DNA from: Sporisorium sorghi
Lineage: Eukaryota > Basidiomycota > Ustilaginomycetes > Ustilaginales > Ustilaginaceae
Assembly (NCBI GenBank): GCA_023212695.1
Contig: JALCCG010000162.1
Coordinates: 1-49,339 of the forward strand
DNA: 49,339 nucleotides
Direction of reading: 5' to 3'
The notes under the pieces were generated by a model that saw nothing but the letters and a program-made list of their open reading frames with translations, ran no database searches and had not been told where the DNA came from. The position numbers and the translations under genes were made by a program. Below, one piece after another: positions 20,377 to 30,886 of the stretch (position 1 is the stretch's first letter; every line of letters begins with the position of its first letter).

Positions 20377-23300
20377 ATGGCCGACTCGGGCAACATCAAA
20401 GTCGTGGTGCGATGCCGTCCCATGAACACCAGGGAAAAGAATCGCGGCGCTACCAACCTCATCGAATTTGTCGATCAACATCAGCTAGTACTACAACCAC
20501 CGCCAAGTGAAGGTGACAGCAAGGACAACAGCAAAGCGACCAAGAAGAAGACTATGCCTTTCTCCTTTGACCGCGCCTACGACGAAAACACGGAGCAGAA
20601 CACCCTCTTCCAGTACATCGGCGTCGAGCTGCTCGAACATGCCTTCAACGGCTTCAACACCTGTGTCTTTGCCTACGGTCAAACTGGTTCGGGCAAATCG
20701 CACTCGATGGTGGGATATGCGGAAGCAAAAGGTCTTATCCCGCTCACATGCTCTCGCCTCTTTGACGACATCCGCGACAAGACCGCTGCCGACCCAAATC
20801 TCAAGATCACCGTCGAGGTCAGCTACATTGAGATCTACAACGAAAAGGTGCGCGACCTGCTCAATCCCAAGAACAAGGGCAACCTCAAGGTCAGAGAGCA
20901 TCCAAGTTTGGGTCCGTATGTCGAAGATCTCAGCAAGCTCGTCGTCGCCAGCTTCCGCGATATCGAGAATCTCCAAGACGAAGGCAACAAGGCCAGGACC
21001 GTCGCTGCCACCAACATGAACGAGACCAGTTCCCGATCGCATGCCGTCTTTACGCTCGTGCTCACGCAAAAGCGATTCGATGTCGAGACCAAGTTGGAGA
21101 CCGAAAAGGTCTCGCGTATCTCGCTCGTCGACTTGGCAGGCTCGGAACGTGCCAATTCGACAGGTGCCACTGGTGCACGGCTCAAGGAGGGTGCCAACAT
21201 CAATCGCTCGCTCACCACGCTCGGCAAAGTCATTGCTGCTCTCGCCGCCGCCAGCTCCGCCGCCGATCCGCCCAAAGGCTCCAAGAAATCCAAAGCCGCT
21301 AGCCTGGATAGCTTTGTCCCCTATCGAGACTCGGTGCTCACATGGCTGCTCAAGGACAGTCTCGGAGGCAACTCGAAAACCGCCATGATCGCCGCCATCT
21401 CGCCTGCCGACTACGAGGAGACGCTCAGCACGCTTCGATACGCAGATCAGGCCAAGAAGATCAAGAACAAGGCGGTCGTCAATGAGGATCCCAACGCCAA
21501 GCTCATCCGCGAGCTCAAGGAAGAGCTCGAGCTGCTTCGTACGCGCGTCGCCGGTGGAGGTGGCATCGAGGGAGAGAGCAGCTGGGACCCTTCAATACCT
21601 CCCGAAAAGCAGGTGGTCCGCTACCAAACAAGAACTGGCGAGATCAAGACCGTCACCAAGGCCGAACTTCAGGAACAGCTCGAGCAGAGCGAAAAGATCA
21701 TGAGCAGCCTCAACGAGAGCTGGGAAGAGAAGCTCGCCAAGACGCAAGAGATCCAGAAGGAACGAGAAAAGGCCTTGGAGGAGCTCGGAATCTCGGTCGA
21801 CAAGGGCAACGTCGGTGTCCATACGCCCAAGAAGCTGCCGCATCTCGTCAACCTCAACGAGGATCCGCTCATGTCCGAGTGTCTCATCTACCAGATCAAG
21901 CCCGGCCAGACCTTGGTGGGCAACCTCGAGAGCGGAGCCGACGTCCACATCAAGCTCAGCGGTACCAAGATCCTGTCCAAACACTGCCTGTTCGAACATC
22001 AAGACGGCATAGTCACGGTCACGGCCATGGCGGACAGCATGACCATGGTCAACGGCAAGCGTCTCACGCCGGACGAGCCCAAGAGGCTAAGATCCGGCTA
22101 CAGGGTCATTTTGGGCGACTTTCACGTCTTCCGCTTCAACCATCCCGAGGAGGTGCGCAAGGCCCGAGATCGTGTGCGGTCCACCTTGGCGCTCTCGACG
22201 GGCGAATCGCACAACGAGACGCTCGTTGATGGCGACTTGCCCTCCACGCGTCCCGATTCGCCTGCTTCGGGCGATGTCGACTGGACCTATGCTCGCAGAG
22301 AGTACGCCATGGCCAAGCTCAATGGGCAGAATGTCAACTTTGACAATCTCAACGAGGAGGATCTCGAGAAGCTTTTCGAGGATATCTCGCGCGCTCGCTC
22401 CAAGAAGTCGATGGGCAGCGTCTTGGGACGACCAGAGAGCAGGGCGAGTCTGTTTGACGATAATGCCAGCGAGTCGGCCAGCTCTGTGGTCAGGCCGTAC
22501 TCGTACGGCGCCATGACCGACGACACCAGCATCGACCCGTGGAGCCAGGCGGGCAGCGAGATGGGCTCCATGCGCTTTGGTGCGGGCACGCCGTTGAAAG
22601 AGAACCCCTGCAGCAATGCGGGTGCTGCCTCGCCTGCTGTGGTCGCCAGTCATCGAGAGACCGAGTCTTTACGGGCAAAGGTGCGCGAGTACGAGGAGAA
22701 GATCACGCGGATGACCAACGGTTCTCCGGGCTTCGGCTCGCCAAGGTTGGGCGATGGGCCGGTCGAGTACAGCGACGCGCACAAGGTGCTGCTGCGCAAG
22801 GCGCTTGCCAAATGGAAGGGGCACACCAAGGTGTCCATGGCGGAAGACGCGCTGTCCAAAGCTGTGCTCGTCAAGGAGGCCAATGTCATCAGCAAGGAGC
22901 TCGGCAAGCGCGTCACATACCAGTATACGGTGGTCGACGACTTCCCCCTCGCTGTGCCCACTTCGGGCGTCGAAGCCATCGCCGGCCTGACCGAGTTTGA
23001 CGATGTCTCGGATCCAGATCTGGCCTCGTGCGCCAAGCCGTGCATGGGCATCAAGGTGCTCGACTACGTCCACTCGACGTGCTACGTCTGGTCGATGCCC
23101 AAGTTTGAGCAGCGTCTGCAAAAGATGCGCAACCTCTACACGTTTGTCGACAAGCCCGAGTACTCGCGCCATTTCAACTGGTCCGATCCATTCTACGAGG
23201 CGCCGCATCCGACCTACGCCTTTGTCGCGAGTACGCGCGTCCCGCTCCATCCGCTGTCGAGGCACATGTCGACCAAGTACAGGCTGCCGTTGCATGATCG

Positions 23301-25437
23301 ACACACGGGGAGGCAGATTGGCTCGTGCTCCGTGTCGCTCAAGTTTGTCAGTCTGGCGCCGGTGCCTGTCAATGGCAGGGGTGGGGCGAGTCTGTCAGCG
23401 CCCAGTGGGTCTAGCTCGCGCGGGCCCAGCTCGCCGACTCCTTCTTCGTCCACCAATGGAAGTGGCACGGCGGAGTTGCCCGTGGGTCAGAAGTTGGGAT
23501 TCCAGATCTTGGTGGATTCCATCTCGGGCATCTCGAGGGACGATTTCGCCAGCATCCACCTGCAAGTCAAGCTCAGCTCGTTTGCGGGAAATGCGCTCGG
23601 CAAGGACGAGATCTACACTTCGGTGCCCGTGGATCTGCTCAGCGAAGACTCGGTTGCCGAAGTGCGATTGCGAAGAACCTTGTCGTTTGTGCTGACGCCC
23701 GAATCGATCCAGTGGCTGCGCACCGGGATGGCGCCCATCGAGGTGTACGCCAAGGTGAGGCCGCAGTACCTGGTGGCGCTGGAGCAGCACGACAATGCGA
23801 GGGAGAGCGAGGGTCAGCAGGCGGCTGGATTTGCACCGCTGCATGCCATCAATGGGTCGGAGGAAGGAGCGGAAGGGTCGACGCGTGCGGGGCAGCCGAC
23901 CATGTCGAACACGATGAAGGAGCGACTGTCGGAGAACGAGATGCGCGGCGAGGAGCGACATCACATCTTGGCGTCGGTGCAGATCTGCGAACTCGACGCT
24001 TCGGGCGAGTACATGCCTGTGCCCGTGCGGGCGCAGTCTGCGCTTGATCCGGGCTCGTTCTTGTTGCGGCAAGGCTTGCAGCGCAAACTGGTGGTGCAGC
24101 TGGCGCACGATTCGGGGCGACAGTTCTTGTGGAGCAAGGTTACTCAGATGGAGCTAGGCGATGTGCGACTGCTGGATGCGCGAGGCCGGCTTCACGGCGG
24201 CAAGTCGTCGGATACGGTTCAGCTCAAGGCGCCTGTCAAGCAGCAGACGCTCGAGTTCCGCAACAACGGCACTAGCGAGTTGGCGCTGTGGGCTTGGTGG
24301 GACAGCAGCGTCCACGACAGTCTGCACCTCAACCGCACCACGGCGAGCGGACATCGTGTGTTGATGCGGCTGACGTTGGCGGTCGAGGTCGACCGATGTG
24401 CTGCGCCGGTGTCCTTTTCGATGGATCTGGCCGTGTCGATCAACGCACGCGATGCCAAGCCGCCGGGGAGGTTGATGAGTTTCATCGAGTCGGCGACGAG
24501 TGGCGCGCGCACGCTGACCAAGACGAGTGCGATCTTTAGTGTCAAGTTGGTGCCGCCCATGACGAAGAAGACGGCGGATCTGTGGCGGTTGGATACGGCG
24601 AAGAAGTACGTGCGGGGGCAGGAGGCGTTGAAGGGGTGGAAGGCGAGAGGGGTCAGTCTGGTGCAGGATCACGAAGCGCTTGTTCGCAAGGAGGCCAAGC
24701 TAGCTGAAGTGGAAGGCGTGCGGGCGGTGTTGAAGGGTCAGCCTGCGTTGATGGCAGGGGCAGGCAATGGACACACGCACGTGCAGGGCAGGGAGGAGGA
24801 AGTGCTGGAGAAAGCGGTAGGGCTGTGGCAGCGTGCGGTGAGGGATGCCAAGATGCAAGTCGTGATCGGAGCCCAGCCTAGTGTCAATGACGGCGCAGAA
24901 GGCAACGGAAAAGCGAACGGCCTCGCTGCCATATTCTCGCCCTCCTCTGCTGCTTCCGACGTCGACACCGCCGCCAACGCAAGCGGAAGCGGCCTCGGCC
25001 TGGAGAACCTCTCCCTCTCCTCCCCGCCCCAACTCGACCGCACCAGCTCCACCCTCCGCCACACCACACCACCCGCTCCCCCCAAACTCACAGCGCAAGT
25101 CACCCTCGTCGCACGCTCCGACAACGCCACCCGCCGCGGCTGGCTCTCTATGCCACTCGAGGCATACACCGACTCGTGGGTGCGCCGCTGGTTCGCCCTC
25201 CGCCGCCCCTTCCTGTTCGTCTACCACACGCAGGCCGAGACCGACGCCGTGATGGTAATTAACGTCGAGTCGGTAAGGGTGGAGCACGACGAGAACGTGG
25301 AAAAGATGTTGGGCAGGGAGGGCGTGTTTGGGGTGTATACGGCGAGCAATTCGTACTTTTTGCAGGCGGATGGGAGGGCGGAGATGCAGGGCTGGATGCG
25401 GGCGTTGGATTCGCTGTGGGATGGCGGGGGTGAGTGA
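20377..25437 (+). CDS. kin3: Kinesin-3 (UNC-104/KIF1A type; Kin3)
   Basis: The product is a plus-end-directed microtubule motor that carries membranes; in Ustilago, Kin3 moves early endosomes. It has 1686 residues. The motor domain spans about 5-370, with P-loop GQTGSGKS at 101-108, switch I SSRSH at 218-222 and switch II DLAGSE at 252-257. Coiled-coil segments follow the neck (370-480). The FHA domain lies at about 508-590. The KIF1-type stalk region starts near 800. A C-terminal PH domain (about 1584-1682, RRGWLSMPLEAY to GWMRALDSLW) binds phosphoinositides on cargo. Motor-FHA-PH is diagnostic of kinesin-3. The ATG has a good context (ATCATGGCC) and opens directly into the beta-1 strand of the motor (IKVVVRCRPMN). 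There is no sign of introns or breaks. Confidence 0.95.
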   Translation: MADSGNIKVVVRCRPMNTREKNRGATNLIEFVDQHQLVLQPPPSEGDSKDNSKATKKKTMPFSFDRAYDENTEQNTLFQYIGVELLEHAFNGFNTCVFAYGQTGSGKSHSMVGYAEAKGLIPLTCSRLFDDIRDKTAADPNLKITVEVSYIEIYNEKVRDLLNPKNKGNLKVREHPSLGPYVEDLSKLVVASFRDIENLQDEGNKARTVAATNMNETSSRSHAVFTLVLTQKRFDVETKLETEKVSRISLVDLAGSERANSTGATGARLKEGANINRSLTTLGKVIAALAAASSAADPPKGSKKSKAASLDSFVPYRDSVLTWLLKDSLGGNSKTAMIAAISPADYEETLSTLRYADQAKKIKNKAVVNEDPNAKLIRELKEELELLRTRVAGGGGIEGESSWDPSIPPEKQVVRYQTRTGEIKTVTKAELQEQLEQSEKIMSSLNESWEEKLAKTQEIQKEREKALEELGISVDKGNVGVHTPKKLPHLVNLNEDPLMSECLIYQIKPGQTLVGNLESGADVHIKLSGTKILSKHCLFEHQDGIVTVTAMADSMTMVNGKRLTPDEPKRLRSGYRVILGDFHVFRFNHPEEVRKARDRVRSTLALSTGESHNETLVDGDLPSTRPDSPASGDVDWTYARREYAMAKLNGQNVNFDNLNEEDLEKLFEDISRARSKKSMGSVLGRPESRASLFDDNASESASSVVRPYSYGAMTDDTSIDPWSQAGSEMGSMRFGAGTPLKENPCSNAGAASPAVVASHRETESLRAKVREYEEKITRMTNGSPGFGSPRLGDGPVEYSDAHKVLLRKALAKWKGHTKVSMAEDALSKAVLVKEANVISKELGKRVTYQYTVVDDFPLAVPTSGVEAIAGLTEFDDVSDPDLASCAKPCMGIKVLDYVHSTCYVWSMPKFEQRLQKMRNLYTFVDKPEYSRHFNWSDPFYEAPHPTYAFVASTRVPLHPLSRHMSTKYRLPLHDRHTGRQIGSCSVSLKFVSLAPVPVNGRGGASLSAPSGSSSRGPSSPTPSSSTNGSGTAELPVGQKLGFQILVDSISGISRDDFASIHLQVKLSSFAGNALGKDEIYTSVPVDLLSEDSVAEVRLRRTLSFVLTPESIQWLRTGMAPIEVYAKVRPQYLVALEQHDNARESEGQQAAGFAPLHAINGSEEGAEGSTRAGQPTMSNTMKERLSENEMRGEERHHILASVQICELDASGEYMPVPVRAQSALDPGSFLLRQGLQRKLVVQLAHDSGRQFLWSKVTQMELGDVRLLDARGRLHGGKSSDTVQLKAPVKQQTLEFRNNGTSELALWAWWDSSVHDSLHLNRTTASGHRVLMRLTLAVEVDRCAAPVSFSMDLAVSINARDAKPPGRLMSFIESATSGARTLTKTSAIFSVKLVPPMTKKTADLWRLDTAKKYVRGQEALKGWKARGVSLVQDHEALVRKEAKLAEVEGVRAVLKGQPALMAGAGNGHTHVQGREEEVLEKAVGLWQRAVRDAKMQVVIGAQPSVNDGAEGNGKANGLAAIFSPSSAASDVDTAANASGSGLGLENLSLSSPPQLDRTSSTLRHTTPPAPPKLTAQVTLVARSDNATRRGWLSMPLEAYTDSWVRRWFALRRPFLFVYHTQAETDAVMVINVESVRVEHDENVEKMLGREGVFGVYTASNSYFLQADGRAEMQGWMRALDSLWDGGGE

Positions 25438-26201
25438 GGGGTGAGAGGAGGGGAATGGGATTGGGAGGGTGCAATGGAAAGCATTGATGGCGTGAACATG
25501 ATGTTTTGGTGTGTGCGTGTGTGAGGGTGAGGATGAGGGGCTGCGGCAGAGTGGAAGTGAACGAGAGTGCGTGATGAGCGGGGGGGGGGGAGCAGACAGC
25601 GACGTGAAAGTTGAGCGTCAGAGTGAGGCAATGAGCGGGTTGCATTCCATCTACGCACGAGCAGGATGTTGATGCGAGCGAGAGAGCTGTGCAGAAGCAT
25701 CGACAGCACACACACACTGAGAAGGCGAGGAAGAAAAGTCTACACTTCACGTTTCGTCACGACGAGAGTAGGTGAGAATAGTCTACCAGAATAAGTGCTT
25801 GGACAGAGATCCGGTTCAGTATGGATAGAGCAGCTTTCGTTGCGGGAAGATGCTGCTGATAAGGGAGAAAGACGGAGTAGACGGCAGATGCTTGTGCAGC
25901 CGGATTGCGAGATCGCACGAGCACCAGTTTCACGCATCTACCGCAGAGGACGAAGCAACGTGCGCCAGCCCATTGGCAATGAGAAGCATCTAGCCGAGCG
26001 TATCGAACGCGCTCGACAGTCATCAAAGGAGGAGGGGCGACGACCAAAGGCAGGTCGCAGTAAAGAAAGCCACTCAGGATTTGACCTGAGACTCGCGGGG
26101 ATGGCGACATCGCGCCGCGTTCGCGTGAATCGCGGAGAAGGGTCCACACGCTCTCTGCCGGCACAATTTGGCAGGCCGCTGCTGCTGCTGCTGCTGCTGC
26201 T

Positions 26202-26235
<34 letters not shown>

Positions 26236-26617
26236 GGCGAGAGCTTGCAAGGGTCCGCCGGGGTATGAAATGCACGCCGCCTTTCCCCTCGGAGACTCGC
26301 GGTGACTGTGCGCTGTACCACAGTTGATTGCGCTAAAATACGATTGGGCGGGTCGGATGGTGTGCTTTCTTGGTCCTTGTTTTGCGCATGGTTGCCCAAG
26401 ACAGCTTCTGCCGCCGTTGCCGCCGCTGTCGCCGCTTCTTATTGAAGCTGCAGCGTCTCAGCTCAGCGAGTGGTCTTCGAAAGCACGCAATGGGCAAAGG
26501 ATCGTTAACAGCTGGACCCTGCCATGGTGAGTTTGCCCAAGTCGCACTAACAAGGCACGCCATCCATGCGCAGTGGGAGTATTATAAATGCAAAACAGGC
26601 CCGCCGAATTATCGATT
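25438..26617. other. Intergenic region, no supported gene
   Basis: This 1.2 kb lies between the kinesin-3 stop and tRNA-Ala. Short open frames on both strands overlap simple repeats and show no domains. It contains 11 G (25580-25590) and a CTG-to-CGG compound repeat at 26178-26236. Confidence 0.6.
26178..26236. repeat. Compound CTG/CGG triplet repeat
   Basis: About eight GCT units switch to about eleven GCG units without interruption, in non-coding DNA. Both units are known to form hairpins in other organisms. Confidence 0.85.
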
Positions 26618-26708
26618 GGGGGTTTAGCTCAGTTGGTAGAGCGTTCGCTTAGCATTTTCCGCATGTCTAAATTGCGAAAGGTCGCGTGTTCGACTCATGC
26701 AGTCTCCA
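26618..26708 (+). tRNA. tRNA-Ala (anticodon AGC) with intron
   Basis: The cloverleaf folds by eye. The acceptor pairs 26618-26624 with 26701-26707, with discriminator A at 26708. The D stem is GCTC/GAGC. The anticodon stem TTCGC (26644-26648) pairs with GCGAA (26674-26678), and anticodon AGC lies at 26651-26653. The T arm has loop TTCGACT. An 18-nt intron (26655-26672) sits between positions 37 and 38, the canonical nuclear place. The acceptor has the G3:U70 pair that identifies alanine tRNAs, plus two further wobble pairs (5:68 and 6:67). A TTTT stop signal for RNA polymerase III follows directly (26709-26712). No CCA is encoded, as usual for a eukaryote. Confidence 0.92.
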
Positions 26709-27606
26709 TTTTGCTTTTGGTAGAGATCGCTGTTGGTGTGTGTTTTTTTTGACACATCTGATGCGACACGTCAAAGAGCGCCAAGGCGTTTTCATGCTGC
26801 ATAAAGGAAACGACGGCCTTGACGGCGCCAGAGTCGATGGTCTATCTACTTTTGCTTGACGTTTTCTCAAAGAGGTTTTGGAGCGGGACAAGTCTGACTA
26901 GAGAAGGTGCTGGGCCTAGCGTGTGAGGCTATGACTCGGTGCAGCAGCAGGGCTCATTCTAGACGGTTCGCGATGAGCGCAGCTGCCGAGAAGGTCGAGG
27001 CGTCCATGTGATAGAGCTTGCTCGTTTACGCCTACACCGTGCGGCTGTGTCTTGGGGTAGATGCCAGTTCAACCTTGCTCCGCGCCCATCCTTCCTCATT
27101 CTCCCTTCCCCTGAAGAGGCGAACGTCTACACTGTTTTCAGGCACAGCAACACGAACGGAAACAGCGCTGTACACAACGCCAGAACGAAAATGTATAAGT
27201 ACGTGTCGAGGTACGAAGGCCGACCTTCCTCTTGTTCTTCTCCTTGCGGCCTCCCCCTACATCTTTTCTTTCCTCGTTGAACTGGTGTTGATCACCTGTC
27301 CGATTCTCTACACTTTTCTCTGTTCTCTTGTGCTTCTGTTTCGATTTCAAAGTGTTCACCATAGGCTCTGGTAGCCTCGACCTCCATCCGACTTCGGCAG
27401 ACGAACGATTCAAAGAAGAACCGATCTGGTCATCGTTTCTTACACCTATTCTCGACAAGGCCCGGCTTTGACAGTCTGCGTGCCTAACGCCAAATCTCTC
27501 TCTTCTGGATCATCTTTGATACTCTTCACAAACGCAACATTCCTTTTCTCGGTGTTTCTATCCTCACACTTTCACAACTCGGTCCAGCGTGGAAACAAAG
27601 CACACG
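26709..27606. other. Intergenic region / promoter of the secreted protein gene
   Basis: The tRNA-Ala terminator (TTTT, 26709-26712) opens this stretch. The rest shows no supported gene. It becomes pyrimidine-rich toward 27607. A TATAAG occurs at about 27193, too far from the ATG to assign as a TATA box with confidence. Confidence 0.55.
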
Positions 27607-29796
27607 ATGTTCACCTCGACCAAATTTGCATCGCTCGTCGGCAGCGTGACGATCGCCTTTGTCCTCGCCAGCTCGCTGCACTCCGTCCACACGGCACCCG
27701 TGGGACTGGTCGCGAGGCAGGATGCCGCCGCGCCCGCAGGATTCATCTCGGTCGCGCAGCCGCAGATGAGCGAGCAAGACATCTACGCCGTCGGGATCCC
27801 AGATTCCCCTCCTTCCTCCACCGCCGCCGCCCCCACAGACACCACGCTGCAACAGGCGCTGCAAGCCGCTGCGCAGGCCGCCCTCGCTTCAACCAACCAC
27901 ACGGTCGACGTCATGAACCACTACGACGCCACGCCGCCCGTCGCCGGCGCTCCTGCTGCTGCTCCTGCTCAGGTGTCCACGTCACAAGTAGCGCAGCCAG
28001 TGGGCGATGCAGCGATGACCGGCAACCCTGACGCGGGAAGCTTGTACCAGCAGGTCATTGGTACTCCCGCCGGCGCCCCCGCCCCCGCGCAGGCGAACAC
28101 CACGATGACAGGTAATGCGGACGAGGGCGACGCGTACCAGCAGATCGTCGCCGCGCAGATGGCGCAGTTCGGCGATCAGGCCCGGAAGGCGTTCGAGGCC
28201 AGGTGGCTGGACGCTGTGCGCGCGGCAAAGAGGCAGGCGGCTCAGCTGGACGACGAGGTGCAGCAGGTCGAGCAGGCTGTACCGGGTCTGGGCGTGCCGA
28301 GTGGCGATGCTGCTCAGGCGACTGGTGCGGCGAGTGCTGCGGCTGGAGCTGACGTTCCCGCCACGGATGCTTCTGTGGCCGCTGGCGCAACTGCCGATGC
28401 GACTGCGACTGCTGCCACTGGTGCGGCTGCTGCTGCCTCGACGACAGACTTGGCAGGCATTCCCGTGGCAGCTCCTGTACCTAGCGACTTCCGCTCGCCC
28501 CCAGTTTCAGGCGTAGCGAGCAATTCCGCCGCTCCCGCAGTGCCGTCTGCTCCTGCTGTGTCTGACGCGGCCACCAGCGTGCTGCCCACCAGCGCTGCCC
28601 TGCCGACAGACGCCGTTTCTTCAGTACCTGCTGCCCTGCCCACGGATGCAGTGTCGTCTGCACCTGCCGCCGTCCCCTCCGTCTCTGCTCCCGTCAGCAG
28701 CGCCCCCTCCGTGCCCTCCGTCTCGGTCCCCGCCGTCCCAGCGCTTCCGAGCCTGAAAGACGCCTCTGCAGCATCCGCCACAACCGTGCTGCCCACGTCC
28801 AACGCCGACCCCACTCCCGCTTCGACCAGCCAGCCAGCTGCAGCGGCGACGGGCGACCTGACGATGACGGTGACGCTGCCGTCCAAGTCGCTGCCCACGT
28901 CTCTGGCCGGTCAACCGGATGCCAAGGCGGACGGGGACGACGAGATGGACGAGTGGAAGACCATGACGATCCTGGTGCCTGCCGAGGCGTTTGGCGGGGC
29001 GACGGCAGGTGTGCAGACGCAGATCAACGTGCCGTCGAGCACTGCTTCCGCGGCTGTTTCCAGTGCCACTGCCAGTGCAAGCGGGGACAAGAACGCCGTG
29101 GTGTCGAGCAGTGCTTTGGCTGCTGTGTCGAGCGCTACTGCGAGCGCGAGTGGGGTCAAGAACGCCGTCTCCTCGTCAGCCTCGCCGACAGCGGCGCCGA
29201 TCAACCTGTCCTCCTTCTCAGCCATGAAGCCGCAAGCCACGTCGTCGGTGCTCACCATCCCGCTCACGGGTGTCATTGATGGCACGACCTACTCGACGAT
29301 GCTGACGTTCACCATCCCCGGCCTCGGTGGGGGCGCGGTTGCTTCGGCCACCACCTCTGCTTCCGCATCCTCCGCTACGGCTAGCGCTTCAGGGGCCGGC
29401 AAGGCGCAGTCCGCCACCGCTTCCGCAGGAAGTTCGGCCACGGCTGCACCGACCAAGACGTCCTCCTCGTCAGCTGCCACGTCGTCCGCAGACCCGAGCT
29501 ACATCAGCCCAGACGACATCCCGCCCCTGCTCAAGAGCTCGATCACCGCCGCGCCCTCGTCGGTTAGCTCGGCCGCGAGTGCGGCTCCCACGTCCAGCGC
29601 AGCGGGTGATAAGACCGACGAGAGTGGTGAGGACCAAGATTGTGAAGAGGAGGAGGACGCTGCTCAGCCCAAGTCGACGCTGACCAAGATCTGGGACTGG
29701 GTCACGGGCAAGCCGCTCAACGAGCGCGATTTTGTTCAGGACTATGGGTACGAGTACGATGGCGAGCAGGAGTTTTACGACGCTCGTCAGGAGTAA
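27607..29796 (+). CDS. Secreted Ala/Ser/Pro-rich protein, unknown function
   Basis: The chosen ATG gives 729 residues and a signal peptide (hydrophobic 8-29, cleavage near HTA/PVG at 30). An in-frame ATA-preceded Met six codons upstream would lengthen it without improving the signal. The mature protein is about two-thirds small residues and has a single Cys near the end. A TGNxDxGxxYQQ(V/I) motif occurs twice at about 136-183. A charged helical segment at about 183-220 holds a Lys-Arg that a Kex2-type protease could cut. Two TDAVSS-containing repeats follow, then two copies of AVSSATASASG(D/V)KNAV (about 479-522). The C-terminal 65 residues are acidic and Tyr-rich. There is no GPI signal and no known enzyme domain. 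It could be a cell-wall mannoprotein-like or host-interface protein; I do not recognise it. Confidence 0.75.
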   Translation: MFTSTKFASLVGSVTIAFVLASSLHSVHTAPVGLVARQDAAAPAGFISVAQPQMSEQDIYAVGIPDSPPSSTAAAPTDTTLQQALQAAAQAALASTNHTVDVMNHYDATPPVAGAPAAAPAQVSTSQVAQPVGDAAMTGNPDAGSLYQQVIGTPAGAPAPAQANTTMTGNADEGDAYQQIVAAQMAQFGDQARKAFEARWLDAVRAAKRQAAQLDDEVQQVEQAVPGLGVPSGDAAQATGAASAAAGADVPATDASVAAGATADATATAATGAAAAASTTDLAGIPVAAPVPSDFRSPPVSGVASNSAAPAVPSAPAVSDAATSVLPTSAALPTDAVSSVPAALPTDAVSSAPAAVPSVSAPVSSAPSVPSVSVPAVPALPSLKDASAASATTVLPTSNADPTPASTSQPAAAATGDLTMTVTLPSKSLPTSLAGQPDAKADGDDEMDEWKTMTILVPAEAFGGATAGVQTQINVPSSTASAAVSSATASASGDKNAVVSSSALAAVSSATASASGVKNAVSSSASPTAAPINLSSFSAMKPQATSSVLTIPLTGVIDGTTYSTMLTFTIPGLGGGAVASATTSASASSATASASGAGKAQSATASAGSSATAAPTKTSSSSAATSSADPSYISPDDIPPLLKSSITAAPSSVSSAASAAPTSSAAGDKTDESGEDQDCEEEEDAAQPKSTLTKIWDWVTGKPLNERDFVQDYGYEYDGEQEFYDARQE

Positions 29797-30174
29797 GAAG
29801 CTCAGCCTCGACTTTGAATTCCTCGTCCTCAACACCGATCCAACCGAAAAGACTTTGTGAAGACACAACTTGCCGACTCCTCCCTCCGACAACGATACCG
29901 CCCGCTTTGAAATCGGAACCCAGTGCACAACCGAGTTCCTGGAGAACCAAGAAATGTAATCGCCCCTTCCTTTGTAGAGAATCGGAATTCAACGCTGTTC
30001 AACGCCCTTTCGTCCCTTGCCTATGCTCGTTAGCTTGTCATTGCACCCTTTTCACACTGCCTTACGCTCAGAGAGCCAGCCTACAATATACACACAGCAC
30101 ACGACTGACGAGCAAGTTTCGAGATTTCAAAGCTCGCCAAATGGCGCCAAATCCGACAGAAGCCTATCTCGCCA
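29797..30174. other. Short convergent intergenic region
   Basis: This is the space between the 3' ends of the secreted-protein gene (plus) and the Zn2Cys6 regulator (minus). It must hold both transcript ends. No gene and no clear shared terminator structure was seen. Confidence 0.6.
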
Positions 30175-30850
30175 CTACTGCTGATGCTGAAGACTGCTCA
30201 GCAGCCGATTGGGATCCTGCAACGCCGTGATGAGATCCAACGCCGCCGTCGGGTGGTAGTTGACCTGCTGCGACGCAAAGTCGGTGCCTGCACCCGGGTT
30301 GAACATCTTGAAAAACTCGTCCCACTCGTTGTACCCCTCGGAGGCGACGGGCATCGACGCCCAAAACGCCGAGTCGTTGGCGTTGATCGCATACATGGTT
30401 TGCTGCATCAAGTGCTGCTGCTGCTGCTGCTGTTGGTGGTGGTGGTGGTGGTGGTGGTGGTCGACGGGAATGCCAGGTGCCGCGAGAAGCTGGTCGTGCG
30501 GAATCGCTGTGGTGTAGTTGGGAGGAGGCAGGTATGTCGTCTGCAGGCTATGCGGGGCGCCAAGGCCGAGGTCGCTCGATGTGGTAGGCATGATGCCGGC
30601 CATTGATACGGCTGCGCCTCTGCTGGAGTTATGATGACCGTTTCGACAAGACGGTTGGAGCTGCTGCTGCGCGTTGTTCGTTGCGCCCGTGTCGAGCGCC
30701 GTGCTGCCCTCGTGCTGCTGCGCAGCTTTGGCGTATTGGTCGCCGTGGTGCTGGTGCGCATGCCCCGTGGCAGAGTCTGGCATACGCTGCAGATCAGAAT
30801 CAGCGGCATGGTCCTCGAACTTGACAGCTGTAGCATAATTGTTGTTGGTG

Positions 30851-30886
<36 letters not shown>

